Shown here in pieces: positions 43,274 through 51,919 of a stretch of 64,000 nucleotides of DNA. The notes beneath the pieces were generated by a model. That model made no database searches. It saw only the letters and a list, made by a program, of their open reading frames with translations, and was not told the DNA's origin. The translations under genes and the position numbers were made by a program. The stretch is from Lachnospira rogosae (GTDB lineage Bacteria; Bacillota; Clostridia; Lachnospirales; Lachnospiraceae): the NCBI RefSeq assembly GCF_040096455.1, contig NZ_JBBMER010000005.1, positions 62,001 through 126,000 on the forward strand. The letters are read 5' to 3'. The stretch's first letter is position 1; the number at the start of each line of letters is the position of its first letter.

Positions 43274-44458
43274 TTATCTCCACTCAACATCTCCAGCTTC
43301 AGCTACAGCCTTTCTTAAGCCAGCAAGACGATTAATTGCTTCATTAAGTGTATCGTCCTGCTTGGCAAAATGAAATCTTATAAGATTATGTACATCTTCC
43401 CTAAAGAAGCTTGAACCCGGTACTGCCGCAACCCCTACATACTGTGCCAGCCATTCACAGAACTTCACATCATCTTTTACTCCAAATTCACTCACATCAA
43501 CAAGCACATAATAAGCACCCTGTGGGTCTGTATATTTTAAACCAAGCTTTTCTAAACCGCCGACAAATACCTCTTTCATATGTGCATAATGTGCCGCAAG
43601 TTCATCATAATACTTGTCATCGAATTTCAATCCAACTGTTGCGGCTTCCATAAGTGGTGCGGCCGCACCTACTGTAAGAAAATCGTGTACCTTCTTAACC
43701 CTGTCGATTATTTCAGGATTAGCAATTACATATCCAAGTCTCCAGCCTGTAATAGAATATGTCTTTGACAATGAATTACATACGATAGTTCTTTCTCTCA
43801 TTCCGTCAAGTGCCTGCATATATATATGTTTGTTAGGTGCGTACACAATATGCTCATACACTTCATCTGTCACAACATAGGCATCATATTTCTTTACGAC
43901 ATCTGCTATTGCAGTTAATTCCTCGAATGTAAATACCTTTCCACAAGGATTTGACGGATTGCACAGGATAAGTGCTTTCGCTCCCTGTTTAAAAGCATTT
44001 TCTAACTGCTCAATGCTAAATGTAAAATCTGGTGGAACAAGTGGAACATATATCGGTTCTGCTCCTGAAAGAATAGTATCTGCACCATAATTCTCGTAAA
44101 ATGGTGAGAAGATTACTACCTTATCCTTAGGATTGGTAATGCTTAACATTGTCGCCATCATAGCCTCTGTACTTCCACATGTAACTACAATCTCTGATTC
44201 AGGGTCAACCTTAATTTCTGAAAAATGTTCATATTTGGCAGCTATTGCATCTCTGAAATTCTTAGCTCCCCAAGTCAAAGCATACTGATGAGGTCCTTCA
44301 CTTGCAACCTCTGACAGTCTGTCTGTTATCTGCTTAGGTGGGTTAAAATCTGGAAAGCCCTGTGATAAATTCACTGCACCATATTTATTGGCTATTCTTG
44401 TCATTCTTCTTATAACAGAATCTGTAAAATCTTTCGTTCTCTCGCTTAATTCTTTCAT
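43274..44458 (-). CDS. PLP-dependent aminotransferase (class I/II)
   Basis: A 394-residue fold-type I aminotransferase. Conserved points: NLSQGFPDFNPP, ALTWGAKNFRDAIAAKY, TCGSTEAMMATMLSI, NPSNPCGKVFTFEEL, TDEVYEHIVY, and the PLP lysine in SLSKTYSITGWRLGY, with the substrate-carboxylate Arg in NLIRFHFAK. The pattern is closest to aspartate or kynurenine/aromatic aminotransferase-like enzymes. Tail-to-tail with YitT without a spacer, so termination must lie within coding DNA of one of them. Substrate is not decided. Confidence 0.9.
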   Translation of the reverse strand: MKELSERTKDFTDSVIRRMTRIANKYGAVNLSQGFPDFNPPKQITDRLSEVASEGPHQYALTWGAKNFRDAIAAKYEHFSEIKVDPESEIVVTCGSTEAMMATMLSITNPKDKVVIFSPFYENYGADTILSGAEPIYVPLVPPDFTFSIEQLENAFKQGAKALILCNPSNPCGKVFTFEELTAIADVVKKYDAYVVTDEVYEHIVYAPNKHIYMQALDGMRERTIVCNSLSKTYSITGWRLGYVIANPEIIDRVKKVHDFLTVGAAAPLMEAATVGLKFDDKYYDELAAHYAHMKEVFVGGLEKLGLKYTDPQGAYYVLVDVSEFGVKDDVKFCEWLAQYVGVAAVPGSSFFREDVHNLIRFHFAKQDDTLNEAINRLAGLRKAVAEAGDVEWR

Positions 44459-44665
44459 AATCTGCTCTTTCTTCCAATTACCGGATATTTAATCTTTCCA
44501 CAGTAACAAACATATATTGTACTGCCTTATAAGTATAACATACTTTTATCATATGTTAATAGTATATTACCTAGATTGTGTGCATTATTGTGCAGTTATA
44601 CACTATTTTTTATATCAATAATGTATAATTACTTCTGTGCTTCTGCATATAATCTGACATATTGT

Positions 44666-45292
44666 TTAGAATTTCATACTATACACTTTAAGGTCAACTT
44701 TCCCATTAACTACTTCAATCCCGTCTGCCTTAAGCAGCTCCTCCTGTTGTCCTGCACCGCCAAATGCAAATGCACCCGACAGTTCTCCCTTGGAATTAAC
44801 AACCCTGTAACATGGTATATTATCTGGGTCAGGATTTCTATGAAGTGCATTACCTACTGCTCTTGCCATTCCTTTATTACCAGCAAGCTCCGCTATCTGT
44901 CCATAGGTCGCAACACAGCCCTTAGGTATTTTCTTTACCGCTTCATATATCCTTTTTGTTGGATTATCAGTAATAAGCTCGTAGCTTTCCTTAATCATTG
45001 TCTTAATAGCATCATCTGGCACTGAACCATCAAGAATTATTGTGTTCCAGTTCTCCTTGTTCTGGTGCCATCCGGGAATTACCGATTTGAAAGCACTTCT
45101 CCAGTAATCTCTCCATTCTTTATCTGCCTTCACATTCAGATTAACGTATCCGTCTTTCTCATATATCCATAAAAAAGCCTTCTTGCTGCATTTAACCCTC
45201 ACTAACTGCCAGTTAGTATCGCGAAAAGGTGTTTCTACATATGTATCAGGAAATGCCAAGCCATAGTCCAGTGCTTCTTTTCTGCTCTGCAT
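44666..45292 (-). CDS. MmcQ/YjbR domain fused to an MGMT-like DNA repair domain
   Basis: A 208-residue two-domain protein. Residues 1-105 are an MmcQ/YjbR (CyaY-like) domain (ALDYGLAFPDTYVETPF, WLYEKDGYVNLNVKAD-like core, WNTIILDGSVPDD). Residues 108-205 are a methylated-DNA-protein cysteine methyltransferase-like domain (IYEAVKKIPKGCVATYGQIAELAG, RAVGNALHRNPDPDNIPCYRVV). The acceptor Cys161 is kept, but the usual P-C-H-R is P-C-Y-R. Such a change is seen in Firmicute fusions; it may alter the Cys activation. AGGGAGG precedes the ATG. Probable role in repair of alkylated bases. Confidence 0.85.
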   Translation of the reverse strand: MQSRKEALDYGLAFPDTYVETPFRDTNWQLVRVKCSKKAFLWIYEKDGYVNLNVKADKEWRDYWRSAFKSVIPGWHQNKENWNTIILDGSVPDDAIKTMIKESYELITDNPTKRIYEAVKKIPKGCVATYGQIAELAGNKGMARAVGNALHRNPDPDNIPCYRVVNSKGELSGAFAFGGAGQQEELLKADGIEVVNGKVDLKVYSMKF

Positions 45293-45343
45293 AACTTTCC
45301 TCCCTCTTTATTTAATCAATGTATCTGTTGTTAATTTAAAAAA

Positions 45344-45444
45344 ACTGTTTACAGTTCATATTATTAATAGTATTCTGCGTTGTCAGATTAAATATTTAAC
45401 CTTATAACCACAGTATAACTTTTAACATACTCACTGTAAACAGT
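45344..45444. promoter_or_regulatory. Pair of identical dyads ACTGT-N2-ACAGT
   Basis: ACTGTTTACAGT (45344-45355) and its exact complement ACTGTAAACAGT (45433-45444) flank the gap between the MGMT-fusion gene start and the MFS gene stop. Each is itself a two-fold symmetric site, which suits a dimeric regulator; together they could also form a 12-bp stem. Confidence 0.45.
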
Positions 45445-45470
45445 AATACATTATTTGATATATTGAACTG

Positions 45471-46799
45471 TTAATTATTAACTGCCTTACCTTCTACAAA
45501 GCTGTTATTGGCAATCATACCATTTTCTATATCCAAATCTGCCTCTTTGCTGTCAAGCTTATCTGTCATTATAAATAACACAAGTCCTGCCGCAAACAAT
45601 AACACTATCATAGACACACCGATATTAATGCTTCCAAATATCTGAGAAGCCGCACCTACAACCAATGTTCCCAAAAAAGAAGCTCCTTTTCCGCATATAT
45701 CCATAAGTCCGAAATATTCTCCTGACCTTTCAGCCGGTATTATCTTTGCAAAATAAGAACGTGACAACGCCTGTATGCCGCCCTGAAACATACCAACAAA
45801 TATAGCTAATACCCAGAACTGCCACTGGCTTTTCATAAATACTGCAAATACTGTAATTCCTATGTACGCTATTATGCAGGCAGTTATAAGACGTCCTGTG
45901 CTGTATTTTGAGGTAAGCCTTCCAAATATAATAGCAAATGGAAATGCTACAAGCTGTGTAACAAGCAGAGCCAGAAGCAGACCAGTTGAATTGAGTCCAA
46001 GTGCTGAACCATAAGCTGTTGCCATATCTATTATTGTATACACGCCATCAATATAGAAGAAAAATGCTACAAGGAACAAGAATATTTTCTTCTGCTTTAC
46101 AACTCCACAGAGTGTATCCTTAATTCTTACAAAGCTTTCCTTTACTGCGTGTGGCTTTCTTTCAACATAATTAATCTGCTTATAATTCTTAATAAGCGGA
46201 ACTGTCATTAAGAACCACCATAAAGCTACTATTACAAATGATATGAGCATTGCCGCACTCAGAGAAATTCCTATTTTATTGTATCCTAATACAAAGATAA
46301 GGCTTATAATAAATGGAATACAGCTTCCTGCATATCCGTAAGCGTATCCATTTGACGATACAATATCCATTCTCTCGTCTGTCGTGACATCTGATAACAT
46401 AGAGTCATAAAATACAAGACTTGATGAAAAACATACCTTAGCAATAATAAATACAACAAGAAATGATATCCACCAGCTAGTCACTCCCATTGCAATACAT
46501 GACAGGCAGCCAGCTACAACACAGCCTGTAAAGATAGGTTTTTTAAAGCCTTTGGTATCTGCCAATGTTCCAAGCACAGGACCTAATACAGCTACAATAA
46601 GTGTAACTATAGATGCTGCATATCCCCAATATGCCAGATAATCAACATCAGATATCCCAGCATTTTCTGCAAGATAATTAAAATATATAGGTAATATCGT
46701 AGACACCATAAGAATAAATGCCGAATTACCAACATCATATAATATCCAGCCTTTTTCATTAGCTGTAAGCTTAAATCTGTTATTGCTTTTACCCCTCAT
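45471..46799 (-). CDS. MFS transporter, UMF1/Atg22-like family
   Basis: A 442-residue, twelve-helix transporter. The N-terminus NEKGWILYDVGNSAFILMVSTILPIYF is the UMF1 hallmark (W-x-x-Y-D-x-G-N-S-A-F), and the second half has GMFQGGIQALSRSYFAKIIPAERSGEYFGLMDICGKGASFLG, conserved in the group. Substrate unknown; amino-acid efflux is the role of the yeast relative Atg22. Its start overlaps the previous gene's stop by 11 bases, so it is coupled to the phospholipase C-like gene. Confidence 0.88.
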   Translation of the reverse strand: MRGKSNNRFKLTANEKGWILYDVGNSAFILMVSTILPIYFNYLAENAGISDVDYLAYWGYAASIVTLIVAVLGPVLGTLADTKGFKKPIFTGCVVAGCLSCIAMGVTSWWISFLVVFIIAKVCFSSSLVFYDSMLSDVTTDERMDIVSSNGYAYGYAGSCIPFIISLIFVLGYNKIGISLSAAMLISFVIVALWWFLMTVPLIKNYKQINYVERKPHAVKESFVRIKDTLCGVVKQKKIFLFLVAFFFYIDGVYTIIDMATAYGSALGLNSTGLLLALLVTQLVAFPFAIIFGRLTSKYSTGRLITACIIAYIGITVFAVFMKSQWQFWVLAIFVGMFQGGIQALSRSYFAKIIPAERSGEYFGLMDICGKGASFLGTLVVGAASQIFGSINIGVSMIVLLFAAGLVLFIMTDKLDSKEADLDIENGMIANNSFVEGKAVNN

Positions 46800-47682
46800 A
46801 CTGCACCTCTTTCTTTATAAAGCTTTCCACATTCTGAATGTTGTCCGATATACACTGTTTCTGATTATTATCACAACCTTCTATAAGAACCGAACCAAAG
46901 CTATAATTAAATGCTTTATCCAGCTCACAATCATTATTTAAAAATCCGTCAAATTTAATAATTGACTGATATGCTGTATTCTTAGCGTGCCTGTATAACG
47001 ATAATAATTTTACTGTGCTGTCATTACACTCTTTGTTCTTATGATAATTCACAATCAGTCCGTGCATTTCCTTATAATTACCAGATAACTTAAGTAAAAG
47101 ATATATAAACCAGCGTTTTAGATGCGATGGAGCAACCAGCAGATTGTTATAGGAAATCATTCCTTCAAGTGCCTTTTTTACTTCCTGCATAGTTGTACCA
47201 GGATAAAATTCACTGATTACTTTTGCATTTTCTTCTGATGGAATAATGTGTCTTACTAATGACTGTGTAATTGAATTTTTCTTATCCATAATCATAAGTT
47301 CTCTGTCAAATTCCACTTCTATCTCTGCATGCGATATTCCGCTTTCATTTATTTTTTGTTCAATATAACCATGACTGCTTACATCAAGTGCAAAATGATT
47401 AAGAACACCGTATGTGTAAGCCAGATATGGCTCTCTGTCTTTCTTTTCTGATATTACTTTTCTTGCTCTTTCAAAAAATTCCTTACCTGAATGTTTGTGC
47501 AATTCATACCCAATACTGTTAATTGAATTAGACTTTAATGGCTTATAATAAAACAAAATATCTGGTCCATGTAATCCAATAAGATATAATTGAGGATATT
47601 TCTCAACTATCTTTTTCTCATTACCGTCAAGCATAGAACGTACCTGCTGCCCCATTCTATAATGTGCATATGTTGATGGCAT
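46789..47682 (-). CDS. Zinc-dependent phospholipase C-like protein
   Basis: A 297-residue protein without a clear signal peptide. MPSTYAHYRMGQQV, LYLIGLHGPDILFYYKPL, HKHSGKEFF, YTYGVLNHFALDVSSHGYIE and HAEIEVEFDREL supply the His and Asp residues typical of the zinc-dependent phospholipase C/S1-P1 family. This lachnospiral subgroup is cytoplasmic and its substrate is unproven. GGGAGG precedes the ATG. Co-transcribed with the MFS gene. Confidence 0.8.
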   Translation of the reverse strand: MPSTYAHYRMGQQVRSMLDGNEKKIVEKYPQLYLIGLHGPDILFYYKPLKSNSINSIGYELHKHSGKEFFERARKVISEKKDREPYLAYTYGVLNHFALDVSSHGYIEQKINESGISHAEIEVEFDRELMIMDKKNSITQSLVRHIIPSEENAKVISEFYPGTTMQEVKKALEGMISYNNLLVAPSHLKRWFIYLLLKLSGNYKEMHGLIVNYHKNKECNDSTVKLLSLYRHAKNTAYQSIIKFDGFLNNDCELDKAFNYSFGSVLIEGCDNNQKQCISDNIQNVESFIKKEVQYEG

Positions 47683-48062
47683 ATTTTCCTCCCATTTTTC
47701 AATTAAAATATGTTATAGAACATTTTTATATCTGTTCTTTATGTCATTGAAGTTTATTACAGGACTGTAAATATTGTAGTATAAATTGATAAAATTGATG
47801 TAAATTAATATATATTTCAGGTATAATAAAAGCCCATAAAATATTTGCACGAAATATAATTACGGTGGATTAACAGCATTTTTCTTCTTGTCATAACATT
47901 TTCCCAATGATAGAATGTAATAAAGATATATATTTTTTATTTCTCCAATATTGTCAGATAATGTATATGACAGTATCACAACAAACATCTGTTTAAATGC
48001 TATGTCATTATTTTATATAACTGCTATGCTGTCAGGCATCATTACCACAGATTGGAGAACTT
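47683..48062. other. Intergenic region without recognisable genes
   Basis: About 380 AT-rich bases between the divergent phospholipase C-like gene and the broken Rpn gene. I see no RNA gene, repeat or conserved frame; the left part must hold the promoter of the minus-strand operon. Confidence 0.4.
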
Positions 48063-48832
48063 ATGGAAAATACTAATATTACAGACAATACAAGGCAGGC
48101 TGGACATTCAGCAGACAGCACTATAAATGCAGGAACTGACATAAGTCATCAACAACGAATACAAGTCAGCATACTATTGATGATATTAATTCAGGACAAC
48201 AGCCACTTGAGGCGGAAAGCACTCTCCGACTATCAGATATGTATGAGAAAAATGTCGACAATCCTGAGCTTGAACTTACTGTAAGAGTTATCAATATCAA
48301 TACTGATAATTATGCTGGTAATAAGGCTCGTACTATTAATTCAAAGTATAGTAATGGTTCTGGCAGGAATTCAAAGGATAATAATAATTTCAACAGGACA
48401 AATATGTATACATATAGCTCTGAATTTCTTTCTAAATGTGAGACACTTAAGGACTATATGACATTTGTTAATAAGGTGCGTATAAAGACCGATATTGAAA
48501 AAATTGATATCCGCACTGCTGTTACAGAGGCTGTAGATGAATGTATCGCTGAGAATGTATTGTCGGAATTTTTTAGAAATCACAGAGAGGAAGTGATTAC
48601 TGTGAGTATTTATGAGTATGATGAGGAAGGTCATCTTGAAGTAGTCAAAGAAGAAGGACGACAGTTAGGACTTGCAGAGGGCAAAATCAAGGAACGCTCC
48701 AATGGCATTAAAGTTTTTATTAAATTATGTAAAGAAGTTAATCTTTCCGATGAAGATACAATTTATAAGCTTATGAAAAACTATAAACTTTCTAAAGAAG
48801 AAGCTGTTAATGCTATCAAGAATAATTCATAA
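48063..48832 (+). pseudogene. Broken Rpn/PD-(D/E)XK transposase-family gene
   Basis: Two overlapping frames must be joined near 48145 to restore one protein. The second frame has LRLSDMYEK, ELELTVRVININ, CETLKDYMTFVNKVR, AVTEAVDECIAENVLSEFFRNHREEVITVSIYEYDEE, and a helical tail, matching the C-terminal half of Rpn-family recombination-promoting nucleases. The N-terminal catalytic half (about 130 residues with the PD-(D/E)XK core) is absent; in its place is a Ser/Thr-rich leader. A 40-residue Asn/Ser-rich insert interrupts the family core. Probably non-functional as a nuclease. Confidence 0.75.
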
Positions 48833-48876
48833 CATTTTAGAATTTGTCTGGTAACTTATGTTAATTTTGATTATCT

Positions 48877-48905
48877 GTGGTGGTCGGGTTATTATTGACC
48901 ACCAC
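48877..48905 (+). terminator. Terminator after the broken Rpn gene
   Basis: GTGGTGGTC (48877-48885) pairs perfectly with GACCACCAC (48897-48905), followed by TTTTA. Confidence 0.75.
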
Positions 48906-49004
48906 TTTTATAAAATCATTAAAATATAAATTTACTATCTATGAATTCTGATTCAGAATTTTTAAAATCTACCCATTACATTAATCAATCAAAGAAAGTA
49001 AATA

Positions 49005-50600
49005 TTATTGACAATATTTTATAAATCTTACAAATGCCTCTCTTCCATTATCGTCTGTCTTGTATACACCGGCACATTCAAGCACCTGCACAAATACCTT
49101 GCCAATTTCCAATCTGATTATCTCATCAATATTATCTTTAGTTATATTATAATTGTCTTTCCAGCTATCAACCCATTGTGCGTGCTTTTCAATTTCGCTG
49201 ATTAAGCGGACATCTTCATTATTTAACAGAGCGTTTTTTAAAATGCCCATTTCCTTATCAAGTCTTGCTGGAAGTATAGCCATTCCCATAACCTCAATAA
49301 GACCAATATTCTCTTTCTTTATATGATGAAGATTTGCTGATGGATGATACACTCCCCATGGACACTCATTTGTAGTAATATTGTTTCTTAATACCAGATC
49401 CATCTCATAATTATCACCTTTCTGCCTGCATATCGGAGTTATCGTATTATGCTGTTCACCATCTGTATTGCAATATATAAATGCTTTTTCATCAGTGTAA
49501 TTCTTCCATTTATCTAATATATAATCACAGGCATTAACAAGGCTGTCTTTATTATTACTGCTAAGCCTTATTACTGACATAGGCCAGTTAAGAATTCCTG
49601 CATTAACATCACTGAATCTATCCAGCTTGAATGTATACACATATTCTGCTCTTGCCATAGGAAATTCATAAGCACCGCCCTGAAAATGGTCGTGACTTAA
49701 TATAGAACCTCCTACAATTGGTAAATCCGCATTAGAACCTAATGTATAATGCGGAAACATATCTGTGAATTCAATAAGCTTTTTAAATGTGCTTTTATTA
49801 ATCTTCATAGGAATATGCTTATCATTAAACACTATGCAATGCTCGTTATAATATACATAGGGTGAATATTGCATATAGTATTTCTCACCACTTAATTCAA
49901 GCGGTATAACTCTTAGATTCTGCCTTGCAGGATGTGATAGATTTCCCGCATATCCCTCATTTTCCTTACACAAAAGGCATTTAGGATATCCGCTTGCTGC
50001 AAACTTTCCTTGTTTTATTATATCCTTAGGGTCTTTCTCTGGCTTTGACAGATTAATCGTTATATCTATAATTCCATATTCTGAATTGTACTTCCATTTC
50101 TGGTCTTTCTCAATCCTGTCACACCTTATATAATTGCAGGCTTTATTAAGTTCATAGAAATAGTCTGTCGCAAGCTTTGGATTATTATTATAAAGCTCCT
50201 TAAAATGCTTTCTTACAACTGAAGGCATTGGTGTGACAGCACCCATTACCTTTGTATCAAACAAATCCCTGTTAAGCTGCGTATCTTCTATAAGTCCATT
50301 ATCAACTGCTATTTTAAGGCAGTCCGACAGGATATCTGCTATTGGTCTTGTGTTATTCAGCTCCTGCACACCTGAATTCTTAATTATCTCACTATCTTCT
50401 GCAAGTCCGTTTTTTTCAAAAATATCCAGCAACCTGTTTACTATAAATATCTTATCATCAGCTTCTATCAGTTCATTCTCTGAAGCATAATTGACAAGCT
50501 CTGATATAACCTTGTCTATATCTGGAATATTTTCCGTACCTTCCTTGGCATCACTACTCATTATATTGTCTGATTTCTTCATATCTTCTAAATTTCTCAT
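49005..50600 (-). CDS. galT: UDP-glucose-hexose-1-phosphate uridylyltransferase (Firmicute type)
   Basis: Second step of the Leloir pathway: exchanges UMP between UDP-glucose and galactose-1-phosphate. The 531-residue protein is of the long GalT2 class, with MGAVTPMPSVVRKHF, FAASGYPKCLLCKENEGYAG, SHDHFQGGAYEFP and GVYHPSANLHHIKKENIGLIEVMG. The frame opens seven codons upstream, but GGAGGTG ten bases before the ATG at 50600, and the ATGA overlap with the galK stop, fix the start. Last gene of the alpha-galactoside operon. A palindrome near 48944-48962 may end the transcript. Confidence 0.93.
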   Translation of the reverse strand: MRNLEDMKKSDNIMSSDAKEGTENIPDIDKVISELVNYASENELIEADDKIFIVNRLLDIFEKNGLAEDSEIIKNSGVQELNNTRPIADILSDCLKIAVDNGLIEDTQLNRDLFDTKVMGAVTPMPSVVRKHFKELYNNNPKLATDYFYELNKACNYIRCDRIEKDQKWKYNSEYGIIDITINLSKPEKDPKDIIKQGKFAASGYPKCLLCKENEGYAGNLSHPARQNLRVIPLELSGEKYYMQYSPYVYYNEHCIVFNDKHIPMKINKSTFKKLIEFTDMFPHYTLGSNADLPIVGGSILSHDHFQGGAYEFPMARAEYVYTFKLDRFSDVNAGILNWPMSVIRLSSNNKDSLVNACDYILDKWKNYTDEKAFIYCNTDGEQHNTITPICRQKGDNYEMDLVLRNNITTNECPWGVYHPSANLHHIKKENIGLIEVMGMAILPARLDKEMGILKNALLNNEDVRLISEIEKHAQWVDSWKDNYNITKDNIDEIIRLEIGKVFVQVLECAGVYKTDDNGREAFVRFIKYCQ

Positions 50601-51919
50601 ATTATTCTGACACCTCCGCAATGTCTGATTTGTAATATCATACTTGCACCATCACCAAATATTTTATCCATATTTCTTCTGTATTCATCTATAGCAGTAT
50701 CCTTGACAATTGCAAGTATTGTACCTGCGAAGCCACCTCCGTGAACTCTGCATGCACCATTATCACCTAAGAATATTTCACTCATCATAAGTCCAAGTGA
50801 AACGCCCTGATTGGCAGTATCTTTGGTTGAATATATATTTTGAAGATATTTGTAAGATGAATCACCTGACTTTGATACCAGCCTTAAGAATTCATCAATA
50901 TTTCCAGATATAAGAGCATTTACTTCATTTTCTACTCTCTCATTTTCCTCTATAAAATGAACTGCTCTTAGTATGCTCCTGTCACCGAACTTCTCCTGTA
51001 GCTCTTTAAAATTATCAAGTATATCCTTTAATGTAATGCCACGAAGAACCTCCTGTCCGAAGTAACTTGCAACTGCATTCATCTCACGGCGGATATCTGC
51101 ATAATCATCTGTCAAATCCTTATGTGAACTTTTAGTATCAGTTATGCACAGGCTGTAACCGAATTTTTTAATATCCACATCAAGCTTATTAACAACTGGA
51201 TTTTCCTTATTATTAAAATCGATATAGACCATATTGCCAACCGAACATGCCATCTGATCCATAAGTCCACAAGGCTTGCCAAAATACTCATTCTCTGCCA
51301 TCTGTCCGATAACCGCAATATCTTCTGCCGATACTTTTCCAGCATTATATATATGTGACTGTATTGTTCCTATAAGTGTTTCAAATGCCGCAGATGATGA
51401 AAGTCCTGCTCCCATAGGCACATCACTTGTTATAAACGCATCAAATGCTCCTGTCTTGAAACCTTTTTTCTTAAAGCCGGCAATCACACCTTTAACAAGT
51501 GCCTTAGTGGTTGAGTATTCATCCTTATTAATATCCGTGTCCGATAATGACACTTCTAGCATTGGATAATCGTCCGACACAATTCTTATAATTCCGGCAT
51601 TAACACCACTATGCCCAGATAAACTGCCTTTCTCTGATACACTCTCCTTGGAATTAACCGGTCTTACTACTGCGATAATATCCAGATTAACAGAAGCTGC
51701 AAGAACTTTTCCATTCTGGTGGTCTGTGTGATTACCGCCAATCTCACTTCTTCCCGGCGCACTGAATATAAGCACATCACCTTCACCATATAACTGTGTG
51801 AAGCGGTTCAGAGCATTAATATATCTTTTCCTCTGATATTTAAGCTGGCTTTCATCAATATATAGATCCTTTAATATATTATCAATACCTCCAGAACTAA
51901 TTATGTCACTGCTTATCAT
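50597..51919 (-). CDS. galK: Galactokinase
   Basis: Phosphorylates galactose released by the neighbouring alpha-galactosidase. The 440-residue GHMP kinase shows the galactose signature APGRSEIGGNHTDHQNG, the ATP-binding VPMGAGLSSSAAFE, and motif 3 RVHGGGFAGT. It overlaps the alpha-galactosidase stop by 14 bases and the galT start by four, so translation is coupled through the operon. GAGG precedes the ATG. Slightly longer than the usual 390 residues because of an N-terminal extension of about 50 residues, which is common in clostridial GalK. Confidence 0.95.
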   Translation of the reverse strand: MISSDIISSGGIDNILKDLYIDESQLKYQRKRYINALNRFTQLYGEGDVLIFSAPGRSEIGGNHTDHQNGKVLAASVNLDIIAVVRPVNSKESVSEKGSLSGHSGVNAGIIRIVSDDYPMLEVSLSDTDINKDEYSTTKALVKGVIAGFKKKGFKTGAFDAFITSDVPMGAGLSSSAAFETLIGTIQSHIYNAGKVSAEDIAVIGQMAENEYFGKPCGLMDQMACSVGNMVYIDFNNKENPVVNKLDVDIKKFGYSLCITDTKSSHKDLTDDYADIRREMNAVASYFGQEVLRGITLKDILDNFKELQEKFGDRSILRAVHFIEENERVENEVNALISGNIDEFLRLVSKSGDSSYKYLQNIYSTKDTANQGVSLGLMMSEIFLGDNGACRVHGGGFAGTILAIVKDTAIDEYRRNMDKIFGDGASMILQIRHCGGVRII

